This document shows positions 1 through 11,100 of a stretch of 20,023 nucleotides of DNA, piece by piece (within the stretch, counting starts at the first letter, position 1; each line of letters starts with the position of its first letter). Source of the stretch: Lingula anatina (taxonomy: Eukaryota; Brachiopoda; Lingulata; Lingulida; Lingulidae); assembly GCF_001039355.2 (NCBI RefSeq), contig NW_019774110.1, positions 1 through 20,023 on the forward strand, written 5' to 3'. Below the pieces are notes generated by a model, which made no database searches, was not told the origin of the DNA, and worked only from the letters and a program-made list of their open reading frames with translations. A program made the position numbers and the translations under genes.

Positions 1-24
1 TATATATATATATATATATATATA
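1..24. repeat. (TA)n microsatellite at the window edge
   Basis: A pure TA dinucleotide run that starts at or before the window boundary. Confidence 0.9.
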
Positions 25-177
25 ATGTTTCTGAAAACCTACATATTTTCAGTTGAACACATTTGCTATTTTATATCTTCATGACGCTATAAAATAACTG
101 AATCTGATTTGCATCTCTTAAATAGAGATGTTTAAATTTAAGAGGGTTGATTTTTGTTTCAAAATAAATAGTTCCTG

Positions 178-219
178 TTTTTATTACTCTAACATATTTC
201 AATGTTAGAGTAATAAAAA
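178..219. repeat. Perfect 18-bp hairpin
   Basis: Arms 178-195 (TTTTTATTACTCTAACAT) and 202-219 are exact reverse complements around a 6-nt loop. A shorter 7-bp hairpin (112-118 with 124-130) lies just before it. There is no neighbouring gene. It could be a palindromic transposon remnant or a structured transcript. Confidence 0.8.
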
Positions 220-2560
220 TGAAAAACTTCAGAGAAAAATTCTTCTAGGCCTGTTGTCCAATTCATCCCGTTGAATATTTCAGTCTATGTATAGATTATT
301 CCTCATAAGGTCTGTTGAGTATATAACATTACAGGCACGTGTTGGAGACAAAGATTACAATACTGATGACCATGCAAGGGAGGGGACGCAAAATAACACA
401 CACAACAACACACAATAACACACAACTCGAAAGCATCGCGAAATTGCGACAGCACGCAAGTATAGTGATCAATCACTATTTGCGACGGCGATTGTACTCA
501 CCTGCCAACTCAAAGCCCTATCAAACACAATGCGATTATAGCCTCGAACGCTACTAAAATTCGATTGCCGCATAAAGTGAAGACGCCATAACGTAAATAC
601 ACACATTGTAATTTTATTTCAGTATGGTGCTAACCAAGATAATTTATAAGAATATCACAATTACAAGTACCGATGTTTAAAATGTTTGACACCAATAAAA
701 TATCAATAAGCAAAGGGCACGTGTTTGGACTGATACAATTATTGATACATTGGTGAGTAGTGTTCAGTCTCACCATCACAGACACTGAGAAAGGTCTATA
801 GTTACAAAGTAAAGTTCATATTCAAGGTTTAAGCATGATACACTTACACAAACTGATAAAAACATATATACCAGAAAGCACTGCACCATTGTGTTGAGAT
901 AGATAAAAACACCTTTGAACTTGGCTGGCTTTTAGTTGTCAGTTTATCTAAAATTGCCGATACATGTTGTGAAATAGCCAATTAGCCAATAAGCAGACAA
1001 GACAATGAGCACACATACACTTAATGTTACAAATACAAATAAAGTTTAAAACAATAATTCTGATAAACATAAATTAAAGCAAACTTAAGCACTTACATAA
1101 CTGTGGAGTCTATAAAGTCATAGCAGGAGAGCCATGTCCTTCTCCTTTCAGAGTCAAGTAGCAGTGTGTGATGTGAAGTAGGTCCAAAAATATCCATTGT
1201 CAAAAATTTAGGACATTTAACTGCACCTTGATAATATTAATATATCTATATAATTAAACATTGCAAGTCATAGGTGTTTTATGGAATCTATGCATTATTT
1301 TGTAAAACAATATGTCAACAGCATGATCCCTTACAAAACATCTACATTTTGTGTAGTTACGTAAGTGCACGTAAACAGGGTAATATGTCTTTAAATAACA
1401 TGCCTTTGTGGAACATTTCATATCTGTACTTGAGATTGGATAAAATATAGTATTGTAATTACTGTATACTGCCTTGACTGCAAGTTTGGCATTTATAAAT
1501 GAAGGTATATATACTAGCTCTTCATTTCGTGATAATGAATTTGTACTTTAAGTTGTGCACAACGGAGATGCCTTAAATAAACATAATCCCTTACTTATTG
1601 GCGCATTCACTTACGGAATCATATTTATTTATTTTTTATGTAAGTTTCTACATGAAATGGATATACTTCTAGTTGGTTTTTACACCAAGTGATTTACCAG
1701 AGGTTTACACCACTGGAAGAGCTCATCATAAAAAGGAACCTATACAAACAGTTCTTTTCACTCCAATAGTATACACCCAAGGAACAAATATATATATAAA
1801 AGTACTCTACATGTAATAAAATTATAACGTCGTCTTTTGCACCTTAGCAAAAAACACTGTTTATATTGATAAAACCGCATACAGTTGTAATGGTAACTGC
1901 ATTCACGTCTTTGTCTTGTCATATTATCAGTGGCGTTAAAGATAATGTCACATATATAAATACATATATGTATATGCAAGAATGTTATATTCAATAACAA
2001 GCCACTTACTATTGTCAGAAACATTTTCAGTCCCTCTGTACAGTTTTATATATATCATGCAAACACATAAACATTATGGCATTACTGCCCTGTACAATGA
2101 TATGTCAAGGACAATCAATAATGTTTGGGGCCAGTATTTTGCTACTTGAATTCAAATGGTCAGAAAATAACTAGGCCAGGATAACCTTATTCCAACTGGA
2201 TGGTTAAACTATATGCCAGAGAAGATTACTTCTTTACATTCATATCTTACTTATTGCACTTAATATTACTTTATTACCGTGGATATCTTAATTGTTCCCT
2301 TAACTGATTTAATTATCATGCATAAAAACAATCCGTATAAAGATGAATGCTATCAGCATGATATAAATATATAAGGTAAGATAGGCCTACATGCATGACT
2401 AACACTTATCAGAAGGAATGTATCATATGAATATTCTCAAATTTTCTTAAACAATTAATACATAGGCACCGATCTCTTAAAAACTGTTATATTGCAAATG
2501 TCTTGAAAAGTGTACTAACACACATATGCATGTCACCAACGTACTTGGCACCTAAAATAA
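220..2560. other. AT-rich intergenic DNA, no gene seen
   Basis: Only short chance frames occur. The longest on each strand (72 and 88 codons) have no domain, no splice context and low-complexity composition. A slightly GC-richer stretch at 425-600 contains TCGCGAAATTGCGA-like words and the reverse match to 6540-6553. Confidence 0.6.
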
Positions 2561-2565
2561 ATTGC

Positions 2566-2568
<3 letters not shown>

Positions 2569-2617
<49 letters not shown>
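2569..2617. repeat. (AT)n microsatellite, assembly-uncertain
   Basis: A pure AT dinucleotide run of 49 nt, followed at 2623 by the only N in the window. Array length and flank are probably not exact. An ORF read through it is an artefact. Confidence 0.9.
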
Positions 2618-2621
<4 letters not shown>

Positions 2622-2639
2622 GNAAACGTGAAGAAGAGG

Positions 2640-3800
2640 TCTTGATATCAGTGCTCTTTCAGCCTTCAAATATTGTTTTTGAGCCAATTATGCTGATTAA
2701 GTCGGACGTTACAGCTTGAGATTTTGAGTAAGGAAAGCGCTGGATTGGATTATTTGTAGAAAAGGCATGAAGGGTAGCTTCCTCATGTAAGCTTACCAAC
2801 TAATTAATTGCTATCAGATTTAAATTTAATGGGCCTAGCAGTCCACTGTTAAGTCACCTTCACCAAACCTTCGAATATCAACAATCCACCTGAGATTTTG
2901 ATGTTGGGAGGGGTGCTTTGAATTAGACATGTCAGTGATAAAAGTATTTGTTTGAAGAAAAATTAAAATCGCTGTGTGCATAAGCGTATGCTATTATTGC
3001 TGGTATTGAAACCACTTATAGGCCTACTCATTTGCTATGTAAGGGACGAGTAGCTAAAATTGTATGAAATTGTAAATAAAAATAGGGTATGAATGCATAT
3101 TTACTTAGTGGAAATTCCCCTTATCAATAACAGCTAGTTCAAATCATTTTACAGTGTAGGCAATACATTCCTTATCTGGAAATTCGGTCGTTAATGCTGC
3201 GATATAATGACATCTATTTTATACATCAAACAACACATTTGAATCATATAGGGTGTAAAGCACGTCCCACACTGCAAAGTTATCAATACAGGACCACTGA
3301 CAGTGCTACAGAGAGACCGATTAGACTGACAACTGTCGCATCTGCAACAGTGCTGCCATATGGCGGCGCTATGCAGAGTTAACAGTGCTGTAGTCACACA
3401 TATTTACAAGCAAAATAATCCAATACAATTTCTTAAAAAAGCCTATGATCATAGAGGCATTTAATAGTGAGTAAAAATTAAGCGAGTAAGACTGAGCTTT
3501 ACAGAAAAATTTTGAGAGCCGTTAAACACTTCCATCAAATCACATAAAGATTATTCATACAGTTACATGTACAATTATTACGTTTTGAAAATTTATTATG
3601 ATTTTTTTTTTATGAAATGATATGAGATTCAGTTCGCTCTCATCTATTTATTTTTAGAAGAAATGAACAACGTAGTTTTTTTTCAATTGCTATTAATTAA
3701 TTAAGATATTGAAACCTCACATACTTAAATGTTAGACAGATTCAAACACTCAACAAACACAGGTATTAAGAGTCGCTAACAGGCCTGGGTATACTTGAAC
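2640..3800. other. AT-rich intergenic DNA, no gene seen
   Basis: Overlapping 62- and 68-codon frames on opposite strands at 3191-3397 come from a GC-richer patch and lack any recognisable motif. I see no RNA gene here. Confidence 0.6.
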
Positions 3801-3863
3801 ACTGTATTATATTGTATTGTTGGATGAAAGACCCCTAGGAAGCCACATATCAACGAGGTTGGG

Positions 3864-3969
3864 CCCCCGCGGAAAAACGTTTTTCAGCCACGAAGAAAGA
3901 CGTATGGGATTACGCCTGTTGAAAGGTCGTGTAAAAGGCAAAGCGGAACCCCCGCGGAAAAACGTTTTT
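3864..3969 (+). repeat. GC-rich patch with a duplicated 21-mer
   Basis: CCCCCGCGGAAAAACG followed by TTTTT occurs exactly at 3864-3884 and 3949-3969, 85 bp apart, inside a short GC-rich island (about 3840-4020) in otherwise AT-rich DNA. CCGCGG is a SacII-type palindrome and recurs in part as CCGCGG near 4014. No convincing ORF explains it. Confidence 0.7.
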
Positions 3970-4478
3970 AAGTCGCACATGTAAAGCCCAGCTTGCACTG
4001 TTCCGACGTCATTCCGCGGACACTGAAAATTCGGAAAGATAATTTTTTGTGCTGTGTTAATTGCTTTAAGAACCTCAAGATGATATTAAGTAGAGTAATT
4101 AACTTAGACTGACTCTGTGAATATGAATACTTCAACACTGATTTTCACAGACATGCCCTATTGGAATGTCCAATCACCAGGAGGCATATTTTATACATAC
4201 ATATATCTCCATAAATTTTTACTGATTTCTATACCTATTAACAAATGAAACTTTATTGGTAATTTCAAACATATAGCTTATGAAAGCGTTCAACATTGTC
4301 GGATAGTCGGCTTTTCATTTTTGTTGCTGCAACTCAACAGGAATATGTTCATTTATGACAAATTATCACAGTGACTTAGAAGTACAGTATCTGTAAAATT
4401 CAGAATATTGAAAAGATTGAGTTTTTATTATATCATTTTTATATTTAATTATTAATTGCATACATCTTCAAATTTCAG

Positions 4479-4601
4479 ATGTAAGTGAAAGGTTTTACAA
4501 CGTAGAGAAGGATCGCTTTGCATTAGAGGAGGAGAGGTTGAAAGTAGAAAAAGCGTTTACAGTTAGAAAGGGAAAGATTAGAAATTGACAACAAAGTGTA
4601 A
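4479..4601 (+). pseudogene. Possible last exon of a Harbinger Myb-like accessory gene, frameshifted
   Basis: After an acceptor-like AAATTTCAG the frame reads DVSERFYNVEKDRFALEEER, a charged coiled-coil tail. It shifts frame at a run of five A (4548-4552), and in the next frame reads LQLERERLEIDNKV before TAA at 4599-4601. An AATAAA overlaps the stop (4600-4605). Such tails are common in the Myb/SANT-like second protein of Harbinger elements, which fits the transposase fragment on the opposite strand 1.5 kb away. No Myb domain exon was seen. Confidence 0.4.
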
Positions 4602-4609
4602 TAAAGTGT

Positions 4610-6120
4610 TATTTGAAAAAATAACAGAATACTGTAAAGTGAAGTTTGATGTTCTAAAGTGTGAGTCTCTTGTAGATACTTACCAGTGAGTGCATCTTAT
4701 TGGGATCATGATATTTTATGTTTTTGCCAAGACACATACTAGCTGTATGTTACTGTACATCACTGTACTAGCCATTAGTTGCATCTGCTGTTGCAGTCAT
4801 CATCCCTGTACTGTGAACTTTCACAGCTAACATGTTAAATTAAAAAAATACATCTTTTGTCTTAAAGGTAACAGAACTGATGATTATCCATAAAACACAG
4901 GTCAAATTTAAATATCACCTGGATCGGACCATATTACTGTGTGCAATTCAAATGACACATTGCAAGGAAAATGTCAAACTTTCATAAGGAGAGTTCCAAA
5001 TTATTAAAATATTTTGTTTCAAAACCATCCAGATCAAATTAAGTTTGGTAAATTATTATTTTTATTTATTAATTTTTTTGTCTGTGAATGTGTGAAATAT
5101 TAATTTTTTTCACATATTAGCATTTTCAAGGTAAGGCAAAACTTGAAGACCTTTTTTACTCACATTGTCTGGATATCCATAATACTTATGCTATTTTAAT
5201 TTTGTAGTGAATATGCTGTTGAGTATTATGTTATATGGCATCAAAATTGGCAAAATACCTATTGTGGACCCTGCCACCACAAATGTAATGAAAAATAAAA
5301 CTTTGTTACTTATTTTTTTTTTACGTACAAGAATGATTATAAGGATATACATACAGCTGATATTGAAAATGCCAACTTGACTGTATTATTTTTTCCTTTA
5401 ATTTATGCAATTTCTTTTTGATAATTTTTCAGTATTTTTCATTCAGTAATTTTCAATATTTGAATCAGTTTGATCATTCAGTACTGTATTTTAAACTAAG
5501 TTTATGACCTCAGCAAAGAACTGGAATTTGTTACAAATCTTTTATAAGAGATAGTTTTCATTTGCTTTTGTCCTTGAAAAGGACTTTATTTTTATATTTA
5601 TTGTCTATATTAAAGTACTTATTGTACTTTAATATAGACAAGAATATACATTTAGGAAATTGTTTATAAAATTATTTTTATGTTTTATTTTATATTTTCA
5701 TCATGTTATTGTTTCATAAAATAAAAAATCTATGTAAATTATAACTTGACCGTCTGTTTTATTTCTTACACAAACTTAAAAGTGATTTTATTTTGCCCTA
5801 TTTGCATTGAAAGTGTACTTCAAAAGTAATTGACTTAAAGTATCAGTCTTTTTGATTCCTGGAATTTGTTATAAAATTTCCTGAATGAACACTAGCTGTT
5901 ATATTAAATCAAAATTTTACACCTTTGTCATTTTGTACACTTATTTTAAATTTCAGTTCTTAGTATTATATGCAAAATATAATAAAATATGACATTTTAA
6001 AGAGAAAATCAGTTTTCATTATTTTATTTAATTTTTAATGAAACAATAATCCATATTCATCCCACAATGATTCATAAATGATCCAACTGAGAGTTAGAGA
6101 AAAATACCAGGAGAATATGG
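4610..6120. other. Very AT-rich DNA between Harbinger-like fragments
   Basis: No open frame of note apart from the hairpin at 5601. If one Harbinger copy once spanned both fragments, this is where the catalytic part of its transposase should be, but no DDE motif is visible. Confidence 0.55.
5601..5641. repeat. Perfect 18-bp hairpin
   Basis: Arms 5601-5618 (TTGTCTATATTAAAGTAC) and 5624-5641 are exact reverse complements around a 5-nt loop. It sits in featureless AT-rich DNA between the two Harbinger-like fragments. Confidence 0.8.
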
Positions 6121-6145
6121 AAGTGTGTGTGAGACTCAGAGATCC

Positions 6146-6459
6146 TATGCAAGTACACGTAATGCAGCAAGAACTTGGGTATTGGGTGACAGTGCTCAAG
6201 ACCTCGTAGTCGGTCTTTTCAGAGGTTCTTCAATAATATTGGTCAGTTTGAGCACATTCTCCTGCGTCATGCGGTATCTCTGATGAAAAATATAATGTTG
6301 GAACTCTACCATAAGATCTATACGTCTCACACACCTTCTTTTAGCATTTTCCTGGCATTTTTCTCTTATAACAACAAAACTAGCCACCGTGTAAAAACAC
6401 TTGCGTCTAGTTTGTTTAGCCGCAAATAATAGCCTCGAAACTAATGGTGATTTGGACAT
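6146..6459 (-). pseudogene. Harbinger-like transposase, N-terminal fragment
   Basis: An open frame from the Met at 6459 contains DLMVEFQHYIFHQRYRMTQ followed by ENVLKLTNIIEEPLKRP. This resembles the region before the DDE domain of PIF/Harbinger (HARBI1-like) transposases. After a stop at 6198-6196 another frame continues with QVLAALRVLA (6177 downward), the expected next motif, and then stops. The catalytic part is absent. The match is by motif only and the element's ends were not found. Confidence 0.5.
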
Positions 6460-6483
6460 TAGCGCACGGCCAGGATTTGCGAA

Positions 6484-6617
6484 GCTTTCGAGATACAGGA
6501 TAGCGCACGCTAGCCATGATAGCGCAGGCGCTCAAAATAGCGATGCTTTCGAGATACGGGATAGCGCACGCTAGCCATGCTAGAGCGCTTGCGCAACATA
6601 GCGAACCTTTCGAGATT
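6484..6617 (+). repeat. 61-bp direct repeats rich in AGCGC
   Basis: The unit starting TTTCGAGATAC and containing GATAGCGCACGCTAGCCATG appears at 6484 and 6545, with a third partial start at 6606; the offsets are 61 bp. It lies just upstream of the Harbinger-like transposase ATG, so it may be that element's promoter or subterminal repeats. GCGATGCTTTCGAG (6540-6553) is matched in reverse at 426-439. Confidence 0.65.
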
Positions 6618-6660
6618 CCAAGCCCAGGGCTTCAACTTTCTTAGTCAACGAACAAACTGT

Positions 6661-6706
6661 CACATACACACGCACACACACACACACAAACACGCACACA
6701 CACGCA
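6661..6706 (+). repeat. (CA)n microsatellite
   Basis: An imperfect CACACA tract with ACGC interruptions, directly left of the 52-bp array. Confidence 0.85.
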
Positions 6707-6733
6707 CTGTGCTGACATCGTTTTATCTTCATG

Positions 6734-6868
6734 ATGCTTCCACTCTGTTCTCACTGCAATGTGTTGATAATCATCAAAATTCAGGATGCTCCTATTCTGT
6801 TCTCATTACAATGTGTTGATAATTATCAAAATTCAGGATGCTTCTATTCTGTTCTCGTTGCATTAATG
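6734..6868 (+). repeat. 52-bp tandem repeat, about 2.5 copies
   Basis: Units start at 6734, 6786 and 6838 with ATGCTYCYAYTCTGTTCTC, and the first two end CAAAATTCAGG. They differ at only a few positions. The array lies about 70 bp past the IAP stop codon, probably within its 3' untranslated region. Confidence 0.8.
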
Positions 6869-6935
6869 CGTATGTATTTGTAATGCATACTTTTAAGATA
6901 CCGAAATAACCATGTCCCGGACGCTGATTTAGCGC

Positions 6936-7132
6936 TTAACTTAAGATCGACCTTACTGTGCCCTTGATGGCTGCTCTGCAAATGGCGCAATTTCTCAAGG
7001 CAGGTGCACACTGGACACAGGCGACAAGATGGCCGCACGGCAGAAATACCACACTAACTTCTTCATCCATACATATCTTACAGGTGCGCTCTTCTTTCAG
7101 TCTCTTATTCTCTTCAATCAGGGATTTGGTCT
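6936..7132 (-). CDS. IAP terminal exon with C3HC4 RING finger
   Basis: This exon is 197 nt, entering in phase 1 after TATTTCAG and ending with TAA at 6938-6936. It begins with a short charged helix ([14 protein letters not shown]) and then the RING, with ligands at residues 863, 866, 878, 880 (His), 884, 887, 894 and 897 of the 910-residue product. The spacing C-X2-C-X11-C-X-H-X3-C-X2-C-X6-C-X2-C is complete. The tail GTVRSILS is the conserved IAP C-terminus that takes part in RING dimerisation and E2 activation. The domain is intact, so E3 activity is expected. Confidence 0.93.
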
Positions 7133-8099
7133 CTGAAATAAAATTACCAAAACTTACTTAAAATTGTGATAATGTTATAACGCTAATGCATTGGGAAATA
7201 GTTACAAATACACACGTTTGCTCCTACAACTTTAAATCACTGTTGTGGCTGACGTCGCTCATCCGTATACCCTCGGTCACAACCGGCCTGTTTGCGTCCA
7301 GATTTTCGCACGAAATGTCGAGTTCGCAGACAGCCCCTAAGTACTTACGGAGGATATTGGACATGTCCAGAAGATTCTACGAATAATGTGCGAGGCCGCA
7401 AACAAAACCTGTCTTCCCTCGAAGGACCTCGCAAGTAAGACGGACGTAGCAAGCAATGAAGTATTTAGTACACTTTGCAATTAGCTCCCCTGCTTGAAGG
7501 GACGTCTCACGCAAAAATTAACATTTAAAATTAACATCTATGGGCATATCTGGACTTACTTACCTGTAGCTTACGCAGTGAAACCATTAGTAGTGGAACA
7601 GTAAATACACATTTTTCTAACCCTCTATGCCTTATTTTGCTTCTCCATCTCAAAAACCCGGTTCCGGTACATGCTTTACCATAACTTTACCATCGAGTAC
7701 CTGGATGGCCTTGATGGCACTGATGACCCCGACTTTGATCAATTCACCACGTGCACAGTACTCTGGTTTATCAACATTTTGATGCTACAAGTAACTTATG
7801 ACACACTTTATGACATATATCAAACACAGATCTAAAGCCAAGTGCTCACCCTTGTCGTCACTGTCCTTTACTACCGGAGCGTCTTGTTTCTTCTTTTTCT
7901 TGTCTTTTTTAGATAGTTTGTCTGAAATTAATTAAAATAAATAATATATGAGGACTGAAATACTTTTGTAAAGATGTCTCAAGTACGCCAGTAGCCAATA
8001 TAAACTAAATGACACAGAGGTGAAAGTCACGGCACTGGTGTTCATCTAAGAAAGACAGTATGCGTGTTAAAGTAAGTGAACGAGTTATTTATTGAATTC

Positions 8100-8151
<52 letters not shown>

Positions 8152-11100
8152 CAGGTATTAGTAACGGCCACTATGAAGGAATGTAAGTCATCTACAGTGC
8201 ACGAAATCAGCAAAATACTTATTTCCACACTAAAATATACATTTCATTTTATAGACAAATATATAATTATTTTTAACTTTGTATTTTAAACCGCAAGTAA
8301 ACATAGCAGAGTGCTATCAACTCAAACAAATACCCGTATTCTGTGTTTGTGATGTTTTCTGGGCTGCCTTATGTGGTGGTGCTTCAGACAGAGTTGCGTT
8401 TAGTGGTTGTTGACCAGGCTCCTCTTGGGGAATTACTGATATCGCCGCCGCACCTTGCCGGTTATTTTCATCCTCGATATTCAAAACGGCATCGAATAAA
8501 GTGGCTGCACTGGGGAAATCGTCTCCGGTGTTTCGCAATCTTTGTTCGATCGCCTGACGCACTGTATCTCGACTGAAACCCATATCTAACACCGCCTGCA
8601 CTGTCGGGGTGTCAAGACGGGCTTTGATCTCCCGGGCTTCTACGTGATAACTGCCTGGCGCACCTGCATATAAACAGGGTATTGAGACGAAAGGCAAGCT
8701 CAGCTATTTATTTACAAGCATAAAGCAATGTTTTGCTCCAAATTATTGAATGTTTGATGGAGTCTAGGCCTAATCACAAATAAGAACAGTAAGGACTTGC
8801 TCTTTTACCTCAAATATATCTACCAATTTCGGTAATTCTGTGAAGAGCAATAAAAATGGATTAAAACAATTGCATTCGTTAAATCGACTGGCTTATTGTT
8901 ACTGTTTATCTATGAAATTGATTGCTGCTTCAAAACGTATGAAATGTAGCCAGGCATTATGCACAAGGTAAATGATTGTTGTGTTTGTTGATCAGGAACC
9001 CATGGGTCACTTACACTTACCTTGTGGTCTTTGTGTTTGTGTTTGAGCCTGGGAAGGATAAATTGAATAAAACAATATCAAGTCAATATGAAGAGTATAG
9101 CCAATGTACAGGGTTACTACTTAATATGGAATATTATTTTTTGGCGAGCAAATTTTCTACAAAAAATTATTTTCTATCTAATCTATTTTAAATCCAAAAC
9201 TGAGGTGTCACTCCACGTGAAGCTAGGTGTGTTACCCAATTACCACACAACTCTGGAAACAATTGATGCATGCAGTTGCATGTTCTGTGGTCAGAAATGT
9301 GAGGGGTGGTCTTTTCGGCAATTTCTGCCCTTGTATAAAAACGCATGGGTTTGGTCAATTTTTGGAGTGTATTTAGAGAAGCAACAGAGGGATCGCTCTG
9401 AAACTTATCAGGTACCTTGAAAAGATATGGTTTGACAGCTGAGCAACGCAGCTTACTATGGGATTCTTGCTCTCAGAGAAAATGGCCAGAAGCTGACAGT
9501 CATTGCCAAGCAATTCAACATTTACCAGGAACCGTTAGTAAAGTCCTCCAAAGAAATGCTGTAACAGGGGCACCTACTCCAATACCTCGACCAGGGTGTC
9601 CGCATATCACACCAAGAAGACAGGATCAACTTCTCCTTAGAGTGCGCCAAGCTGGTCGTACAAAGACAACCCAGTGTCCTCAGAAAAGAGTGGCAGAATG
9701 TCATTCAAACGCCCGTTTCATGGTTCCCCATGAACAAAAGATTACTACAAGCCAGTTATTTTGCACGAAGACCAGTGGGGAAACCACTGTTAACAGCAGG
9801 TCATATACAGCGACGTCTGCAATGGGCTGAGGACCACCTGCGTGTGCAGCCAAAACACTGGAATCACGTCGTTTTCAGTGATGAGGCCAGATATGGAATT
9901 TTTAGGGTTGACGGTTGAATCCGTGTCTGCCAACATGTACGAGGGGCATAAAACGATGATTGTGTACTGCCTAGGGTGCAAGCAAGGGGTGGTAACGTCT
10001 CTGTTTAGGGAACATTTCATACCGGTACCCAGAACCAGTTGCTCTTTCTAGGAGGCAACCTCAACGAGGATTCTACAGAGACATTCTACAGCAAACAATG
10101 CTTCGATTCGTAAAAGTTATCGTAAGGAACAACTTTGTATACCAAGACGTCTACGCAACACCTCATCGAGCTCGCAGAATCACTGTTTTTCTTCAAAACC
10201 AATGGGTTCAGCAACTGCCCTGACCTACAAACTCCCCAGAAATGAACCCAATTGAAAATCTGTGGGCGAAAGTAACTCACATAATTAATAGCTATGGTCA
10301 TCGGCCGGTAAAAATGTGATGAAATGCGACAGGCAAATGTCACTGGGTGGAATGATATCCCCATCCAAACTGTAAAAATCTTGTCACAGGGTATGCCATG
10401 TAGGATGAGGGCGCTGCAAGCGGCTGCTGGAGGTCATACACTGTACCCGCTATTGATGACTTTTCATGACTTACTGTAATAAGTTCTTTGACTGTGTAAC
10501 ATATCACTGTCCGGAGGCTATAATTTTCTTTAATTTCTTAGCTTAAAGTTAATACTGACATCAAACTGTTGATATGGCTTTCTGGGGGTGTCCTTTTCTT
10601 TTGAATGACATCTTATGTCATATTTGATATTATTTACCAAAATATCTCACACTAGAAGACTGGACATTTTTCTCACACAATAACATACATTTCTGATGAA
10701 TCAAGCCAAAAGAATTTTAATCAGCACTCGAACAACGATAAAAAAATTCCATATTTAATAGTAACCCTGTATATGGTGGTTGCTGACATGTGCAGATATA
10801 CACACAAAAGGCAACTTCTCCTTTTTTATCATTCACCAAGAAGAATGTATCTTGGTAAAAGGGATGAAGACTCTTCGTATGAGATATATATTTCACGATA
10901 AAAACATTGTAAACAACTAATAAAAATATAATATATTCTGTTTTACCACAAAACGGCATTTATAACTATTATTCTGATATATGAGTTTGTCATCGGACCA
11001 CGTAACCTCAATAGATGGCTATACTCTGTTATAATCTCTTAAGAGATTATTAAAAAAACAAAATTCTTAGAAAAAAAGACAGGGACTAACTTTGAAAGTA

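Noticed and set aside
339-557. A 72-codon plus-strand ORF
   Set aside because: Composition is driven by CA-rich repeats, and no domain, splice context or homologous motif is visible.
2487-2687. A 66-codon minus-strand ORF
   Set aside because: It reads through the (AT)n microsatellite and the N at 2623; the Tyr-Ile run is an artefact.
6844-7161. Cys-rich minus-strand and plus-strand ORFs over the RING exon
   Set aside because: They are shifted frames of the true RING exon, which has all eight ligands and a conserved C-terminus.
8092-8289. A plus-strand ORF with a poly-lysine run
   Set aside because: It is the translation of the 47-base A homopolymer in an intron.
10086-10364. A 92-codon minus-strand ORF
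   Set aside because: It is the reverse strand of the broken Tc1-like transposase.
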